Part shown: in pieces, positions 43,286 through 52,801 of the stretch
How the letters are laid out: every line of letters begins with the position of its first letter
How positions within the stretch are numbered: position 1 is the first letter of the stretch
NCBI RefSeq assembly: GCF_004346845.1
Contig: NZ_SMGI01000001.1
Span: 558,001 to 622,000, forward strand
Direction of reading: 5' to 3'
Source: Winogradskyella wandonensis
Lineage (GTDB): Bacteria; Bacteroidota; Bacteroidia; Flavobacteriales; Flavobacteriaceae
Length of the DNA: 64,000 nucleotides
The notes under the pieces: model-generated
Told to the model about the DNA's origin: nothing
Seen by the model: the letters and a program-made list of their open reading frames with translations, nothing else
The model's database searches: none
Position numbers and translations under genes: made by a program

Positions 43286-43839
43286 TGAAGGTAGGTGATA
43301 AGGTTGAAACAATTGACGATGCCATTATAGGTACTGTTACCAAAGTTGATGGTGATACCGTATTTGTTGAAGGTGAAGATGGTTTTGAGTTTCAATTTTC
43401 TAAGAATGAATTGATAAAACTTAATAAAGACGAATCAATTAATCTAGGGTCTTTTTCAAATCAAAGAATTCAAGAAATAGCTAAAGAAAAAGAGGGCAAA
43501 CCAAAGCGGAAGAGTTCTGAAGCTAAATCAAAAAAGCGTCACAGACCTACGTTTGTTGTGGATTTGCATGTTCATCAATTAACAGATTCTACAAAAGGTA
43601 TGACAAATTTTGATATGTTAAATCTTCAGCTAGATACCGCAAGAGGTCAGTTAGAATTTGCCATTAGGCAGCGTATGCCTAAAATGGTATTTATTCATGG
43701 TGTAGGAGAAGGCGTTTTAAAACAAGAATTGCACACTGTTTTACGACGTTATAATAATGTGGACTTCTATGATGCGGATTATAGAGAATATGGATTGGGA
43801 GCTACCGAGGTTAAGATTTTTCAGAATGTAGAACCTTAA
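43285..43839 (+). CDS. Smr-domain (MutS2-like) nuclease-fold protein
   Basis: The 184-residue protein has an N-terminal KOW/DUF2027-like barrel (VGDKVETIDDAIIGTVTKVDGDTVFVEGEDGFEF), a basic linker, and a C-terminal Smr domain with FVVDLHVHQL (LDLHG region), FIHGVGEGVLKQELHTVLRRY and YDADYREYGLGATEVKI. Smr domains bind or cut branched DNA or RNA, as in MutS2. The DLHVH form of the first motif is common in Bacteroidota. Cellular target is unknown. Confidence 0.87.
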   Translation: MKVGDKVETIDDAIIGTVTKVDGDTVFVEGEDGFEFQFSKNELIKLNKDESINLGSFSNQRIQEIAKEKEGKPKRKSSEAKSKKRHRPTFVVDLHVHQLTDSTKGMTNFDMLNLQLDTARGQLEFAIRQRMPKMVFIHGVGEGVLKQELHTVLRRYNNVDFYDADYREYGLGATEVKIFQNVEP

Positions 43840-44783
43840 TCTTCAAATTCTGTAGTCACGGTAACTGTATTTGTTAGTATTCCAAAATCGATGAAATCTT
43901 GGCTGATTATTTCTAAGTCAAAATCTCTAATAATAATAGACGCTACAATTGTCCGTGTATATTGGTTTGTTGGGAATTTACCTGGAGAGCCATAATCCAT
44001 GTCTTCAATACTATTTAGATAATGCGGTGTCAACACCTCATTAACATCGTTTGCCAAATCATCACGAGGATTAAAATTTTGATCTTGGTCTTCGTTTATA
44101 GTTAATACGCCATCTTCATCATCATCAATATCTAAATGGTCAAATTGGCCATCTCCATCTGTATCTATGAAAATTGCAGTTGGATTATTTTCATCAAAAC
44201 TATCCATGTCTATTTCAAATCGTGTTGGGACGTTATCATCGTCATCATCTTGATCTAGATAATTTGGTATGCCGTCTAAATCAAAATCTTCGGCATTTGG
44301 ATAATTGCCATTCTCGTCTGGCGCACCACGACCTTCTAACTCGGAAGGAATACCATCATTGTCATCATCTTCTACAGTAACAGTCACTTCTGCTGTGCCT
44401 CCAGAAGCTTCGTAACTTTCTTGTATTATTAAATCCGAAGGTATCACGGCAGAACATAACTCCCGATTACTTGCTGTATTTGCTAAATCTCTATTGTAGG
44501 TTCTGTATAAAAATAGATTGGAGGAATTATTTATGTTTATAATTTCTGGAGTATTTGCAGGTGTTGGATTAAAAAAAGGTACAACCTCGTCCGTACCTCT
44601 GGGAATTATTAATGCTAACGATTCAGACGGGTCATCTCTTAAATCGAAGATTGTAAAAACATCAGTATTATTGGCGCATAAATCAAGCTGCTGATCAAAT
44701 TCTAAATCTATAGTAATAACATCTCCATCGTCACAAGCCGTGACAAAAATTAAAGTTATTAGAGCTATAAAATATTTACGCAT
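43836..44783 (-). CDS. lipoprotein with Asp-rich calcium-type repeats
   Basis: The 315-residue protein has a lipoprotein signal (LIFVTAC, lipid Cys at about residue 17). Residues about 140-250 hold repeated thrombospondin-type-3-like units: EDDDNDGIPSELEG, DFDLDGIPNYLDQDDDDDNVPT, DTDGDGQFDHLDIDDDEDG. Such DxDxDG units bind calcium. Function is unknown; a surface or matrix role is plausible. The 3' end overlaps that of the Smr gene by 4 bases. Confidence 0.75.
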   Translation of the reverse strand: MRKYFIALITLIFVTACDDGDVITIDLEFDQQLDLCANNTDVFTIFDLRDDPSESLALIIPRGTDEVVPFFNPTPANTPEIININNSSNLFLYRTYNRDLANTASNRELCSAVIPSDLIIQESYEASGGTAEVTVTVEDDDNDGIPSELEGRGAPDENGNYPNAEDFDLDGIPNYLDQDDDDDNVPTRFEIDMDSFDENNPTAIFIDTDGDGQFDHLDIDDDEDGVLTINEDQDQNFNPRDDLANDVNEVLTPHYLNSIEDMDYGSPGKFPTNQYTRTIVASIIIRDFDLEIISQDFIDFGILTNTVTVTTEFED

Positions 44784-44857
44784 ATTTCCTGAGTTTTCAA
44801 CAAAAATAATTCATTTATCATATTATAACGGAGCTTCTATAAAATAATTTTATGCCT

Positions 44858-44865
44858 TATTTTTG
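44858..44865 (+). promoter_or_regulatory. -7 element TATTTTTG that fixes the cysteine desulfurase start
   Basis: The box lies between an upstream in-frame ATG (44852) and the ATG at 44870, so transcription would start after the first and translation at the second. Confidence 0.55.
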
Positions 44866-44869
44866 TGGC

Positions 44870-46015
44870 ATGAAAAACATCTACCTCGATAGTGCTGCTA
44901 CGACGCAATTGCGACCAGAAGTTATTGCTAAAATGACCGAAGTGTTGCAAGAGAATTACGGTAATGCGTCATCCACGCATAGCTTTGGCCGTTCTGCAAA
45001 ATCAATCATGGAGCAGTGTCGTAAGAATATTGCAGCACGTTTAAACGTAACTGCTAGTGAAATAATTTTTACTTCGGGTGGTACAGAAGCAGATAATTTA
45101 GCGCTAAGAAGTGCAGTTAGGGATTTAGGTGCAGTTGAAATAATTACATCCAAGATTGAGCATCATGCGGTTTTACATACTGCTGAGCAACTTCAAAAAG
45201 AATATAATATCACTATTTCTTTTGTTCAGCTTGACGAAAACGGAACAGTCGATTACACGCATCTTGAAAGCTTGTTACAAACCGATGGTAAAAAGCTAGT
45301 TAGTTTAATGCACATTAATAATGAAATTGGCAACATTCTAGATATTAAGTGTGTTGCTGATTTGTGTAAAGCTAATAATGCATTATTTCATACAGACACG
45401 GTACAATCCGTAGGTCATTACCATTTAGATTTACAGGAAATACAAGTCGATTTCCTAGCGGCAAGTGCCCATAAATTTCATGGGCCAAAAGGTGTAGGAT
45501 TTTGTTTTATTAGAAAGGAATCTGGGCTTAAACCTTTAATTTTTGGAGGCGAGCAGGAGCGAGGCTTCCGTGCTGGCACAGAGTCTTTACATAATATTGT
45601 AGGTATGGACGAAGCGCTTAATATAGCCTACAAACATCTTGAAGAAGAGCGTAATTATGTTAAAGGGTTAAAACAGTATTTTATAGATAGCCTTAATACT
45701 AAATTACCAGGATGTCATTTTAACGGCTATTCATCAGATTTTCAAAAAAGTACATACACGTTGATTAATGTGTGTTTACCGTTACCTGCCGATAAAGCGT
45801 TGATGCTTCAATTTCAATTAGATTTAAAAGGTATTGCATGCTCCAAAGGTAGTGCTTGCCAAAGCGGAAGTTCTATGGCATCCCATGTATTAACTCAAGT
45901 TTTACCAGAAGATTTATTGCAACGTCCATCTGTACGTTTTTCGTTTAGTAAGTATAATACTAAAGAAGAGATTGACTATGTAGTGGATACGCTATGTGAG
46001 TTTGCAGAGTCTTAA
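44870..46015 (+). CDS. cysteine desulfurase, NifS/IscS type
   Basis: The PLP enzyme takes sulfur from cysteine for Fe-S clusters or thio-modified tRNA. The 381-residue protein begins IYLDSAATTQLRPEVI, has TSGGTEADNLAL, HHAVLHTAE, SAHKFHGPKGVGF with the PLP Lys, and the active Cys in CSKGSACQSGSS. It is class I by the SAHKFHGPKG form. No iscU or suf genes are adjacent. I use ATG 44870 since the frame before it contains the promoter box. Confidence 0.9.
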   Translation: MKNIYLDSAATTQLRPEVIAKMTEVLQENYGNASSTHSFGRSAKSIMEQCRKNIAARLNVTASEIIFTSGGTEADNLALRSAVRDLGAVEIITSKIEHHAVLHTAEQLQKEYNITISFVQLDENGTVDYTHLESLLQTDGKKLVSLMHINNEIGNILDIKCVADLCKANNALFHTDTVQSVGHYHLDLQEIQVDFLAASAHKFHGPKGVGFCFIRKESGLKPLIFGGEQERGFRAGTESLHNIVGMDEALNIAYKHLEEERNYVKGLKQYFIDSLNTKLPGCHFNGYSSDFQKSTYTLINVCLPLPADKALMLQFQLDLKGIACSKGSACQSGSSMASHVLTQVLPEDLLQRPSVRFSFSKYNTKEEIDYVVDTLCEFAES

Positions 46016-48483
46016 AGTCTTGCTGACAATCTTACATTAAAAACACGTGGCGTTAAAAAATTAGGAATAGCAAACTGACGTTGGCTATTAACATCACGTA
46101 CCCAAGTATTGGTAATCGCGTTTTGATTGTTAAACATGTTATAGATTTCGAAGCCTAACGATAAATTGGTAAATGATGCCTTCCATTTTGCGTTATAGCT
46201 TTTTTCTGGATTAACAATTTCGTACAAGATTCCTAAATCGGCACGCCTATAATCGCGTAATCTAAACTGAAAATCATACGGGTCTGCATAACTTGGAGAA
46301 CCGCCAGGTAAACCTGTATTGTAAACGAGGTTGAGATACATTTTTAGGTCAGGCATATTAGGTACATAATCCTGAAATAAGATTCCAAATTTTAAACGCT
46401 GGTCTGTAGGACGCGAAATATAGCCACGGTCGTTAATATTTTCTTCGGTTTTTAGGTAGCCAAAACTAAACCAAGATTCTGTTCCAGGAACAAATTCGCC
46501 ATTTAAGCGCATATCTAACCCATAAGCATATGCCTTTGCATCATTATTTGCTCTGTAGCGTATTCTTACATTTTCTAAAGTGTAAGGATTAACATCCGAT
46601 AGACCTTTATAGTAGGCCTCTGTCACTAATTTAAATGGCCTATCCCACAGTTTAAAACTGTATTCGTTACCAACTACTACATGAAAAGACTTTTGTGCCT
46701 TTACTTTGGGTTGTACGACGCCTGAAGAATCTCTTAGTTCTCTATAGAAAGGCGGTTGATAATAGAGACCACCAGCAACTCTAAAGAGCATATCCTTATC
46801 CCAGTTTGGTTTTATTGCGAATTGTGCTCGAGGACTAAACACGGTTTGAGAGTTACTTTCAATACCTTCTCCATTAACTGCCCAACTATGTGCTCTAACA
46901 CCAATATTATAGTAAGCGTCGTGCTCGCCAATCTTTGCATTCTTTTTGTATTGTAAAAATGCTTGAAGCCTATTAATCTGCACCTCGTTAAATGCTCTAA
47001 TATTCTGAAATGCTGTTAAAGGACCATCAAAAGGAACTTCTGGTTGAAAATTTGTCTGAGTCACCGATGGTGGTCTAATAGAAAAACCTGCAGAATCTAT
47101 AACCTCTGACTCTACCAAACGGTCACGGATATCTTCACGCGTATATTTAACTGACCATTCTAAATTACTATCGTCATCGATGTTGTAATCACCGCGATGT
47201 TCTAAATTAAAAATTAGTGCATCCAAATCATTTCTTGCGCGAGTGAATTGTGAGCCTATACCTTCACTAAATTCAACCTCGCCTAAATCTTCATCTCCAA
47301 TATTGGTATTGACCTCACCTAGACGATACTGCGCCAAAATATCGAAATACTCTTGCTCAGTAGCATGGTAAGCTGAGCCAATAAGTTTTAGAGTCGTTTT
47401 GTCGTTTAGGAAATAGTTGGCTTTAAAGGCGCCAAAATAGGTCTGGTATTCTGTTTGTTCTTGGCCTTCGTAAAACACCAGTAACGCCACAGGCTCATCT
47501 ACGGTACCAAAATTAGTCTGTCTATTTTCTGGTCTGAAATTGTATTGATTTAACGAGATGTTTCCAAGAAAATTAAGGTGAAATTTATCTGTAAATCTAT
47601 ACGTTAAATACGTTTGTACATCTGCGAACACAGGCTCTACATTTCCATTTGTTTCTAGACTATTTAATACTAAACTATTGTCGCGATATCTTACCCCTGA
47701 AATGGTTGAAAATTTACCATTCTTTGACGCTGTCTCTACAGCTAGACTTCCGCCTAAAAGACTTAAATCCGCACTAACTCCAAATTTTGAAGGTTTTTTA
47801 TAGGTAATATCCAATACCGAAGACAGCTTATCGCCGTAACGAGCTTGAAATCCACCTGCCGAAAAATCGACATTAGATACTAAATCCGTGTTTACAAAAC
47901 TTAGCCCTTCTTGGTTACCAGAACGAATTAAAAATGGACGATAGACCTCAATTTCGTTTACATAGACTAAATTTTCATCAAAATTACCACCTCGAACAGA
48001 ATATTGCGTACTTAACTCGTTAGAAACATTAACACCAGGAAGTGTTTTTAAGATATTTTCTACGCCTGGTTGAGCACCCTTTATGGTTCTTATAACTTTT
48101 GGAGAAATCGTTGTAACTCCAGTTCTGCTTTGGCTTGTATTTTTATTAATAACCACTTCTGCAATTTGCTCAACATTTATTTTTAAAACAGGATTATACT
48201 CTATTTCGCTGCCATTCTTTAAATTAAATGTTTGTTCAACACGCTTGTGTGCTACATGGGTAAATACAATAATAATGTCTTTATCCGAAGGAATTCTAAT
48301 TTCGTAAAAACCGTTTTTGTTTGTGATTGTTCCTTCGCCAGTATTGGATTTTATATTTACGTTTTCTATAGGTTGTTTATTTTCGTCTAAGATAACACCT
48401 CTAACAACGGCAGTCTGTGAAATAGCAGCTAGCGTAAATAAGAAAAAAACGAAAAATAATAGCGGTTTTGAGTGTTTCAACAA
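46012..48483 (-). CDS. TonB-dependent outer-membrane receptor
   Basis: The 823-residue protein has a signal peptide (about 1-25), a carboxypeptidase-regulatory-like domain (about 26-115, AVVRGVILDENKQPIENVNI), a plug (about 125-230, with VSNELSTQYSVRGGNFDENLVYVNEIEVY) and a barrel ending in NVRLSARL. There is no SusD partner beside it, so it is not a classical glycan-uptake pair; the ligand is unknown. No ATG is available: the frame opens with TTG at 48483 or 48480. Its 3' end overlaps that of the cysteine desulfurase by 4 bases. Confidence 0.93.
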   Translation of the reverse strand: MLKHSKPLLFFVFFLFTLAAISQTAVVRGVILDENKQPIENVNIKSNTGEGTITNKNGFYEIRIPSDKDIIIVFTHVAHKRVEQTFNLKNGSEIEYNPVLKINVEQIAEVVINKNTSQSRTGVTTISPKVIRTIKGAQPGVENILKTLPGVNVSNELSTQYSVRGGNFDENLVYVNEIEVYRPFLIRSGNQEGLSFVNTDLVSNVDFSAGGFQARYGDKLSSVLDITYKKPSKFGVSADLSLLGGSLAVETASKNGKFSTISGVRYRDNSLVLNSLETNGNVEPVFADVQTYLTYRFTDKFHLNFLGNISLNQYNFRPENRQTNFGTVDEPVALLVFYEGQEQTEYQTYFGAFKANYFLNDKTTLKLIGSAYHATEQEYFDILAQYRLGEVNTNIGDEDLGEVEFSEGIGSQFTRARNDLDALIFNLEHRGDYNIDDDSNLEWSVKYTREDIRDRLVESEVIDSAGFSIRPPSVTQTNFQPEVPFDGPLTAFQNIRAFNEVQINRLQAFLQYKKNAKIGEHDAYYNIGVRAHSWAVNGEGIESNSQTVFSPRAQFAIKPNWDKDMLFRVAGGLYYQPPFYRELRDSSGVVQPKVKAQKSFHVVVGNEYSFKLWDRPFKLVTEAYYKGLSDVNPYTLENVRIRYRANNDAKAYAYGLDMRLNGEFVPGTESWFSFGYLKTEENINDRGYISRPTDQRLKFGILFQDYVPNMPDLKMYLNLVYNTGLPGGSPSYADPYDFQFRLRDYRRADLGILYEIVNPEKSYNAKWKASFTNLSLGFEIYNMFNNQNAITNTWVRDVNSQRQFAIPNFLTPRVFNVRLSARL

Positions 48484-48492
48484 TGTATAGTT

Positions 48493-50181
48493 TTATTTTC
48501 TGTAAAAGGTTGCTTCAAATGTAGAACTATTTCCAACATTATCTGTTACAATGATTTTTAAATTGTTTTCTGTATCGGTAACGATATTATCATTAAAATC
48601 GTGTGTTAGGGTGTTGGTTTTGTAATCATACTCCATCAAAATCCATTTTCCATTTACCGTAGCTCTATATTTAGAGATGCCGGATAAGTCATCTTCTATT
48701 TTTACTTTTAGATAACGATACTTACTTAACCACTTTTTATTCGAAAAGTTTACGGGTGTAATTTTTGGAGGAACGTTATCTGTAGTTAGTGCGTATAGAC
48801 CTAGTGTTTTGCTGCTAGCTGTTAAGGTATCTCCTTTTCGTTTTGTGCTTACGTAGGTAGGTGTTTTGTAGTAACCATAAAGTCTAGCTATAAAAAGTTT
48901 GTCTTTGTCTGCGTCTTTATAATTACTGATGTCGTAATTAATAACAAAGTTTTTCTGAAGCGGAATTAAATCTTTATGCAAGATTAAAGTGTCAGAACTA
49001 ACCGCAAAGTTGATTAACACATCTTCGTACACTGTGTTTGGATAAAACGTAACACTAGCATTATGTTCTTTAAGTACTGTAGTTTCCGCATTTTTAACTA
49101 AGAATTTCGCAGGTGCTAAAACTTCCTCTGGTTCTAAAGGCGCTTTATATTTTCCTGCTATGGGAATATTTAGTGTTGTGGTATTTTTTTTAAAATCTTT
49201 AATTTCTACTCTGTAGATAGACGATGTACTATCTTCAATTCTTACAAACCCATTATCGGATGCGTTTTTAAACATGCTCAATGGATTGTTTTCTTCAATA
49301 AAAAGTTTTTGGCTTCTTGTTTTTTTCGTTTTCCAAAGTTCAAAATCTATAAAACGATTAAGATGTTTCGTTTCACTAAAACTGAAACGTTTAAAATCCA
49401 TTTCAAAAACCTGATTACCATTAAAAAAAGCAGAAATATTGCTTACACCGTTATTATTTGGCGCTAGGTCTTGCTTATCGTAGCTAACTACGCCGAAACC
49501 AATATCTCCATAGGCTGTTATTTTTTCGACGTCGTAATCGCCATTTTTCTTTTTTATTAATCGCAAAGGAATTCTTTTGTTTTTACCATTAATAAACGAA
49601 TTTTTCGTTTTAGGATAGGCATAAACCGATGAGATAAACGGTTTGTTTGTGTCTTTTATATCTATACCAAATAGTAACGGATTAATTGGGCGTTCGGCAT
49701 TATCCCTAATTTCAAAATGCAAATGCGGACCACCAGAGCCGCCAGTATTTCCAGAAAATCCAATTACTTCATCAGTATCTACCAATAAATCAGATTTATT
49801 CGGGAATAGTTCTATTTCAAAACTCTCTTTTTTGTACTGCTGCTTTTTAATAAAGGCTTCAATTTTAGGCGAAAACTTATTTAAATGCGCATAGACTGTT
49901 GTATAACCATTAGGATGTGTAATGTATAATGCCTTTCCGTATCCATAATGCGAAATTTTAATTCGGCTTACATAACCCATTGCAGCGGTGTAAACCTTTA
50001 ATCCAGTTCTACCTTGGGTTTTAATATCAAGGCCAGAGTGAAAATGATTAGAGCGCAATTCGGCAAATGTACCAGATAAAACTAGGGTAATGTCCAAAGG
50101 GTTTCTAAAATAGTCCTGCGGATATTCAGATTGGGCATATAAAGTTGAAGACAATAAAAAAAGAAGAAGAAATTTTCTCAT
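48493..50181 (-). CDS. M23-family zinc metallopeptidase
   Basis: The 562-residue secreted protein has a signal peptide ending in TLYAQ and a LytM/M23 domain (about 25-165) with HFHSGLDI (HxxxD zinc ligands) and GPHLHFEIRD (HxH). The remaining 400 residues hold strand-rich repeats without a recognised domain. Intact ligands suggest an active peptidoglycan hydrolase or envelope peptidase. It is 9 bases upstream of the TonB receptor gene and probably co-transcribed with it. Confidence 0.92.
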   Translation of the reverse strand: MRKFLLLFLLSSTLYAQSEYPQDYFRNPLDITLVLSGTFAELRSNHFHSGLDIKTQGRTGLKVYTAAMGYVSRIKISHYGYGKALYITHPNGYTTVYAHLNKFSPKIEAFIKKQQYKKESFEIELFPNKSDLLVDTDEVIGFSGNTGGSGGPHLHFEIRDNAERPINPLLFGIDIKDTNKPFISSVYAYPKTKNSFINGKNKRIPLRLIKKKNGDYDVEKITAYGDIGFGVVSYDKQDLAPNNNGVSNISAFFNGNQVFEMDFKRFSFSETKHLNRFIDFELWKTKKTRSQKLFIEENNPLSMFKNASDNGFVRIEDSTSSIYRVEIKDFKKNTTTLNIPIAGKYKAPLEPEEVLAPAKFLVKNAETTVLKEHNASVTFYPNTVYEDVLINFAVSSDTLILHKDLIPLQKNFVINYDISNYKDADKDKLFIARLYGYYKTPTYVSTKRKGDTLTASSKTLGLYALTTDNVPPKITPVNFSNKKWLSKYRYLKVKIEDDLSGISKYRATVNGKWILMEYDYKTNTLTHDFNDNIVTDTENNLKIIVTDNVGNSSTFEATFYRK

Positions 50182-50304
50182 CTAAATAACAATTGAAGCT
50201 AAAATATAATTTTGAAAATGATTTACAAACGCAAAATCGGTAATATTTTTCTTAACGATTTAAAGCTAACGCTATTACCTCTATTAAAAATAATTGTAAA
50301 AGAA

Positions 50305-50335
50305 TTGGGTTTTTAAAAATCGAATGTTAACTTTG
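50305..50335 (+). promoter_or_regulatory. promoter of the coiled-coil/zapA operon
   Basis: TTG (50305-50307) and TAACTTTG (50328-50335) are 20 bases apart, the textbook Bacteroidota -33/-7 arrangement, 24 bases before the ATG at 50360. Confidence 0.7.
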
Positions 50336-50359
50336 TTAGATAAGTATTGAAATGCTTAA

Positions 50360-50650
50360 ATGAGTAAAATTGAAGACATTGTTAATACGCTAGAGCGCCG
50401 AATATCAAAGGTTTTGCAAAAGCAAGAAGAGCTAAAGCAAACTAACGAAAGGCTGCTAAAACAGCTAGAACAAAGTCAGACACAAATCCTAAGTTACCAA
50501 GAGGAAATTAGTGATTGGTCAGAGCGATATGAAACTCTTAAAACGGCAAACGCAATGCTTGGTAGTGACGAAAATAAACGAGAAACAAAGCTCAAAATAA
50601 ACGCACTTATTCGAGATATAGACCATTGTATAGCACAATTGTCGGAGTAA
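50360..50650 (+). CDS. small coiled-coil protein next to zapA
   Basis: The 96-residue protein is nearly all coiled coil (heptads of L and Q/E over residues about 5-60). I do not recognise the family; its place ahead of zapA and its size recall ZapB-like partners of ZapA, which is inference. It precedes zapA by 14 bases. Confidence 0.7.
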   Translation: MSKIEDIVNTLERRISKVLQKQEELKQTNERLLKQLEQSQTQILSYQEEISDWSERYETLKTANAMLGSDENKRETKLKINALIRDIDHCIAQLSE

Positions 50651-50664
50651 GTAAAGATTAGTGG

Positions 50665-50952
50665 ATGTCAAATCAGCTTAAAATAAAAATATCTATAGCT
50701 AACAGAGTCTATCCGCTAACGATTAATCCTAGCCAAGAAGAAGGATTACGCAAAGCAGCGAAGAAGATTGAGGCTATGATTGGACAATTTGAGCAAAATT
50801 ATTCTGTAAGAGACAAGCAAGATGTATTGGCCATGTGCGCCTTGCAATTTGCAGCTCAAGTAGAACAAAAAACAATAGATAAAGAGTATGTAAATGAGGA
50901 AGTTCAAGAAAAGTTAGAAGCTCTAAACGAACTTTTGCAAACGCATATTTAA
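50665..50952 (+). CDS. zapA: cell-division protein ZapA
   Basis: ZapA bundles FtsZ filaments. The 95-residue protein has KIKISIANRVYPLTINPSQEEGLRKAAKKIE, the typical ZapA N-terminal fold, then a helical tail that would form the coiled coil. Length matches the family. It is co-transcribed with the small coiled-coil gene and followed by a 6S-like RNA. Confidence 0.9.
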   Translation: MSNQLKIKISIANRVYPLTINPSQEEGLRKAAKKIEAMIGQFEQNYSVRDKQDVLAMCALQFAAQVEQKTIDKEYVNEEVQEKLEALNELLQTHI

Positions 50953-50980
50953 CTCGTACGTTCTTTAAAATAAATAAAAG

Positions 50981-51173
50981 GTTACTGCCTACATTAGTTA
51001 TATTTTTTTGATAAACTCAACGTTAATTCTTTAAAAAGGGTGAGTTGAAGTTGTAAAACCGTGCTGCTGTTTCATTTATTTGAATCTGGGCAGATTTTTG
51101 AGCAGCTTGTTAGCCCTAAACTTGTTTTTAAGGAGTTTATACAAAACAGAGAACTGATGTAGGCTTTTTTTTT
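50981..51173 (+). ncRNA. ssrS: 6S RNA-like transcript (6S-Flavo type)
   Basis: A long imperfect rod is visible: 13 base pairs between GCCTACATTAGTT (50987-50999) and AACTGATGTAGGC (51152-51164, one T-G pair); ATAAACTC (51011-51018) with GAGTTTAT (51133-51140); AGGGT (51037-51041) with GCCCT (51113-51117); GCTGCT (51063-51068) with AGCAGC (51101-51106). The outer stem runs into nine T. The size, rod shape with a large internal bulge and the place after zapA fit 6S RNA, which binds RNA polymerase sigma-A holoenzyme. I did not run a covariance search. Confidence 0.8.
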
Positions 51174-51199
51174 AAATAGACATCAACTAAACTAAACAT

Positions 51200-52777
51200 A
51201 TGGATACTAACACAATTATATATATTGCTGTAGCCGTGGTTTTAGGATTGATAATAGGTTTTATCATCGCTAAATCTATGGAGAAGGGCAAAGCTTCAAA
51301 ATTAATATCTGAAGCAGAATTAGAGTCAAAATCAATTTTAAAGCAAGCTAAATCAGATGCTGAAGCTTTAAAGAAGGATAAAATACTTCAGGCAAAAGAG
51401 AAATTTATCGAGCTTAAAGCAGAGCACGAGAAAGTTATTCTTTCTAGAGATAAAAAAATGGCTGAGGCCGAAAAGCGCATTAGAGATAAAGAATCTCAGA
51501 TATCTAATGAATTGTCTAAAGCAAAGAAATCTAATCAATCTTTAGAAGACAAACTAAAAGACTACGATTTTAGGTTAGAATTTTTAGAAAAGAAGAAAGA
51601 AGAGTTAGAAAAAGCTCATAAAAGCCAAATAAAGCAGTTAGAAGTTATTTCTGGTCTGTCCGCTGACGAGGCTAAGGAGCAGTTGGTAGAGTCTCTTAAA
51701 GAAGAGGCAAAGACAGATGCGATGGCTTATGTGCAAGATAGAGTAGAAGAGGCAAAACTTACAGCTCAGCAAGAAGCTAAGAAGATTATTATTAATACCA
51801 TTCAGCGTATTGGTACAGAAGAAGCTGTAGACAATTGTGTATCTGTTTTTAATATCGAATCAGACGACGTTAAAGGCCGAATTATTGGTCGAGAAGGTCG
51901 AAATATCAGAGCTATAGAAGCAGCTACAGGTGTAGAAATCATTGTCGACGATACCCCAGAAGCTATTATTTTATCATGCTTTGATTCTGTTCGTCGTGAA
52001 ATTGCAAGATTATCATTGCATAAATTAGTTACGGATGGACGTATTCATCCAGCACGAATAGAAGAGGTTGTTAAAAAGACACAAAAGCAAATTGAGCAAG
52101 AAATTATAGAGGTAGGTAAGCGCACGGTTATTGACTTAGGTATCCATGGTTTACATCCAGAGTTAATTAAGATGGTGGGTCGTATGAAATACCGCTCATC
52201 TTACGGACAAAACTTGTTACAGCACTCTCGTGAGGTAGCAAAACTTTGTGGTGTCATGGCAGCAGAATTAGGGTTAAATCCAAAATTAGCAAAACGAGCA
52301 GGATTACTACATGATATTGGTAAAGTACCAGATGCAGAAGCAGATGTAGAAACACCTCATGCAATTTTAGGTATGAAATGGGCAGAAAAGTACGGCGAAA
52401 AACCAGAAGTTTGCAATGCTATCGGTGCTCACCACGATGAAATTGAAATGACCACATTACTGTCGCCAATTATTCAGGTATGTGATGCTATTTCAGGAGC
52501 GCGTCCAGGAGCAAGACGACAAGTCTTAGATTCGTACATACAACGTCTTAAAGATTTAGAAGCTGTTGCTTTTGGTTTTAACGGTGTTAAGAAAGCCTAC
52601 GCCATACAAGCAGGTAGAGAGTTACGTGTTATTGTAGAAAGCGAGAAGGTAAGCGATGATAGAGCAGCGAGCTTATCATTTGAGATTTCACAAAAAATCC
52701 AAACCGATATGACTTATCCTGGTCAGGTTAAAGTTACCGTTATTAGAGAGACACGAGCGGTTAATATCGCTAAATAA
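51200..52777 (+). CDS. rny: ribonuclease Y
   Basis: RNase Y is a membrane-anchored endoribonuclease that starts mRNA decay. The 525-residue protein has an N-terminal membrane helix ([19 protein letters not shown]), a coiled coil to about residue 200, a KH domain (about 211-275, [21 protein letters not shown]) and an HD domain (HSREV...LLHDIGK...HHDE, about 335-430). Length and order match the family. Its terminator lies inside the 3' end of the convergent kinase gene. Confidence 0.97.
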   Translation: MDTNTIIYIAVAVVLGLIIGFIIAKSMEKGKASKLISEAELESKSILKQAKSDAEALKKDKILQAKEKFIELKAEHEKVILSRDKKMAEAEKRIRDKESQISNELSKAKKSNQSLEDKLKDYDFRLEFLEKKKEELEKAHKSQIKQLEVISGLSADEAKEQLVESLKEEAKTDAMAYVQDRVEEAKLTAQQEAKKIIINTIQRIGTEEAVDNCVSVFNIESDDVKGRIIGREGRNIRAIEAATGVEIIVDDTPEAIILSCFDSVRREIARLSLHKLVTDGRIHPARIEEVVKKTQKQIEQEIIEVGKRTVIDLGIHGLHPELIKMVGRMKYRSSYGQNLLQHSREVAKLCGVMAAELGLNPKLAKRAGLLHDIGKVPDAEADVETPHAILGMKWAEKYGEKPEVCNAIGAHHDEIEMTTLLSPIIQVCDAISGARPGARRQVLDSYIQRLKDLEAVAFGFNGVKKAYAIQAGRELRVIVESEKVSDDRAASLSFEISQKIQTDMTYPGQVKVTVIRETRAVNIAK

Positions 52778-52801
52778 TATTAGCTTTACATTAAGAGAAA
52801 T

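Noticed and set aside
44852-44869. Upstream ATG for the cysteine desulfurase
   Set aside because: The -7 box TATTTTTG lies after this codon, so it would not be in the transcript.
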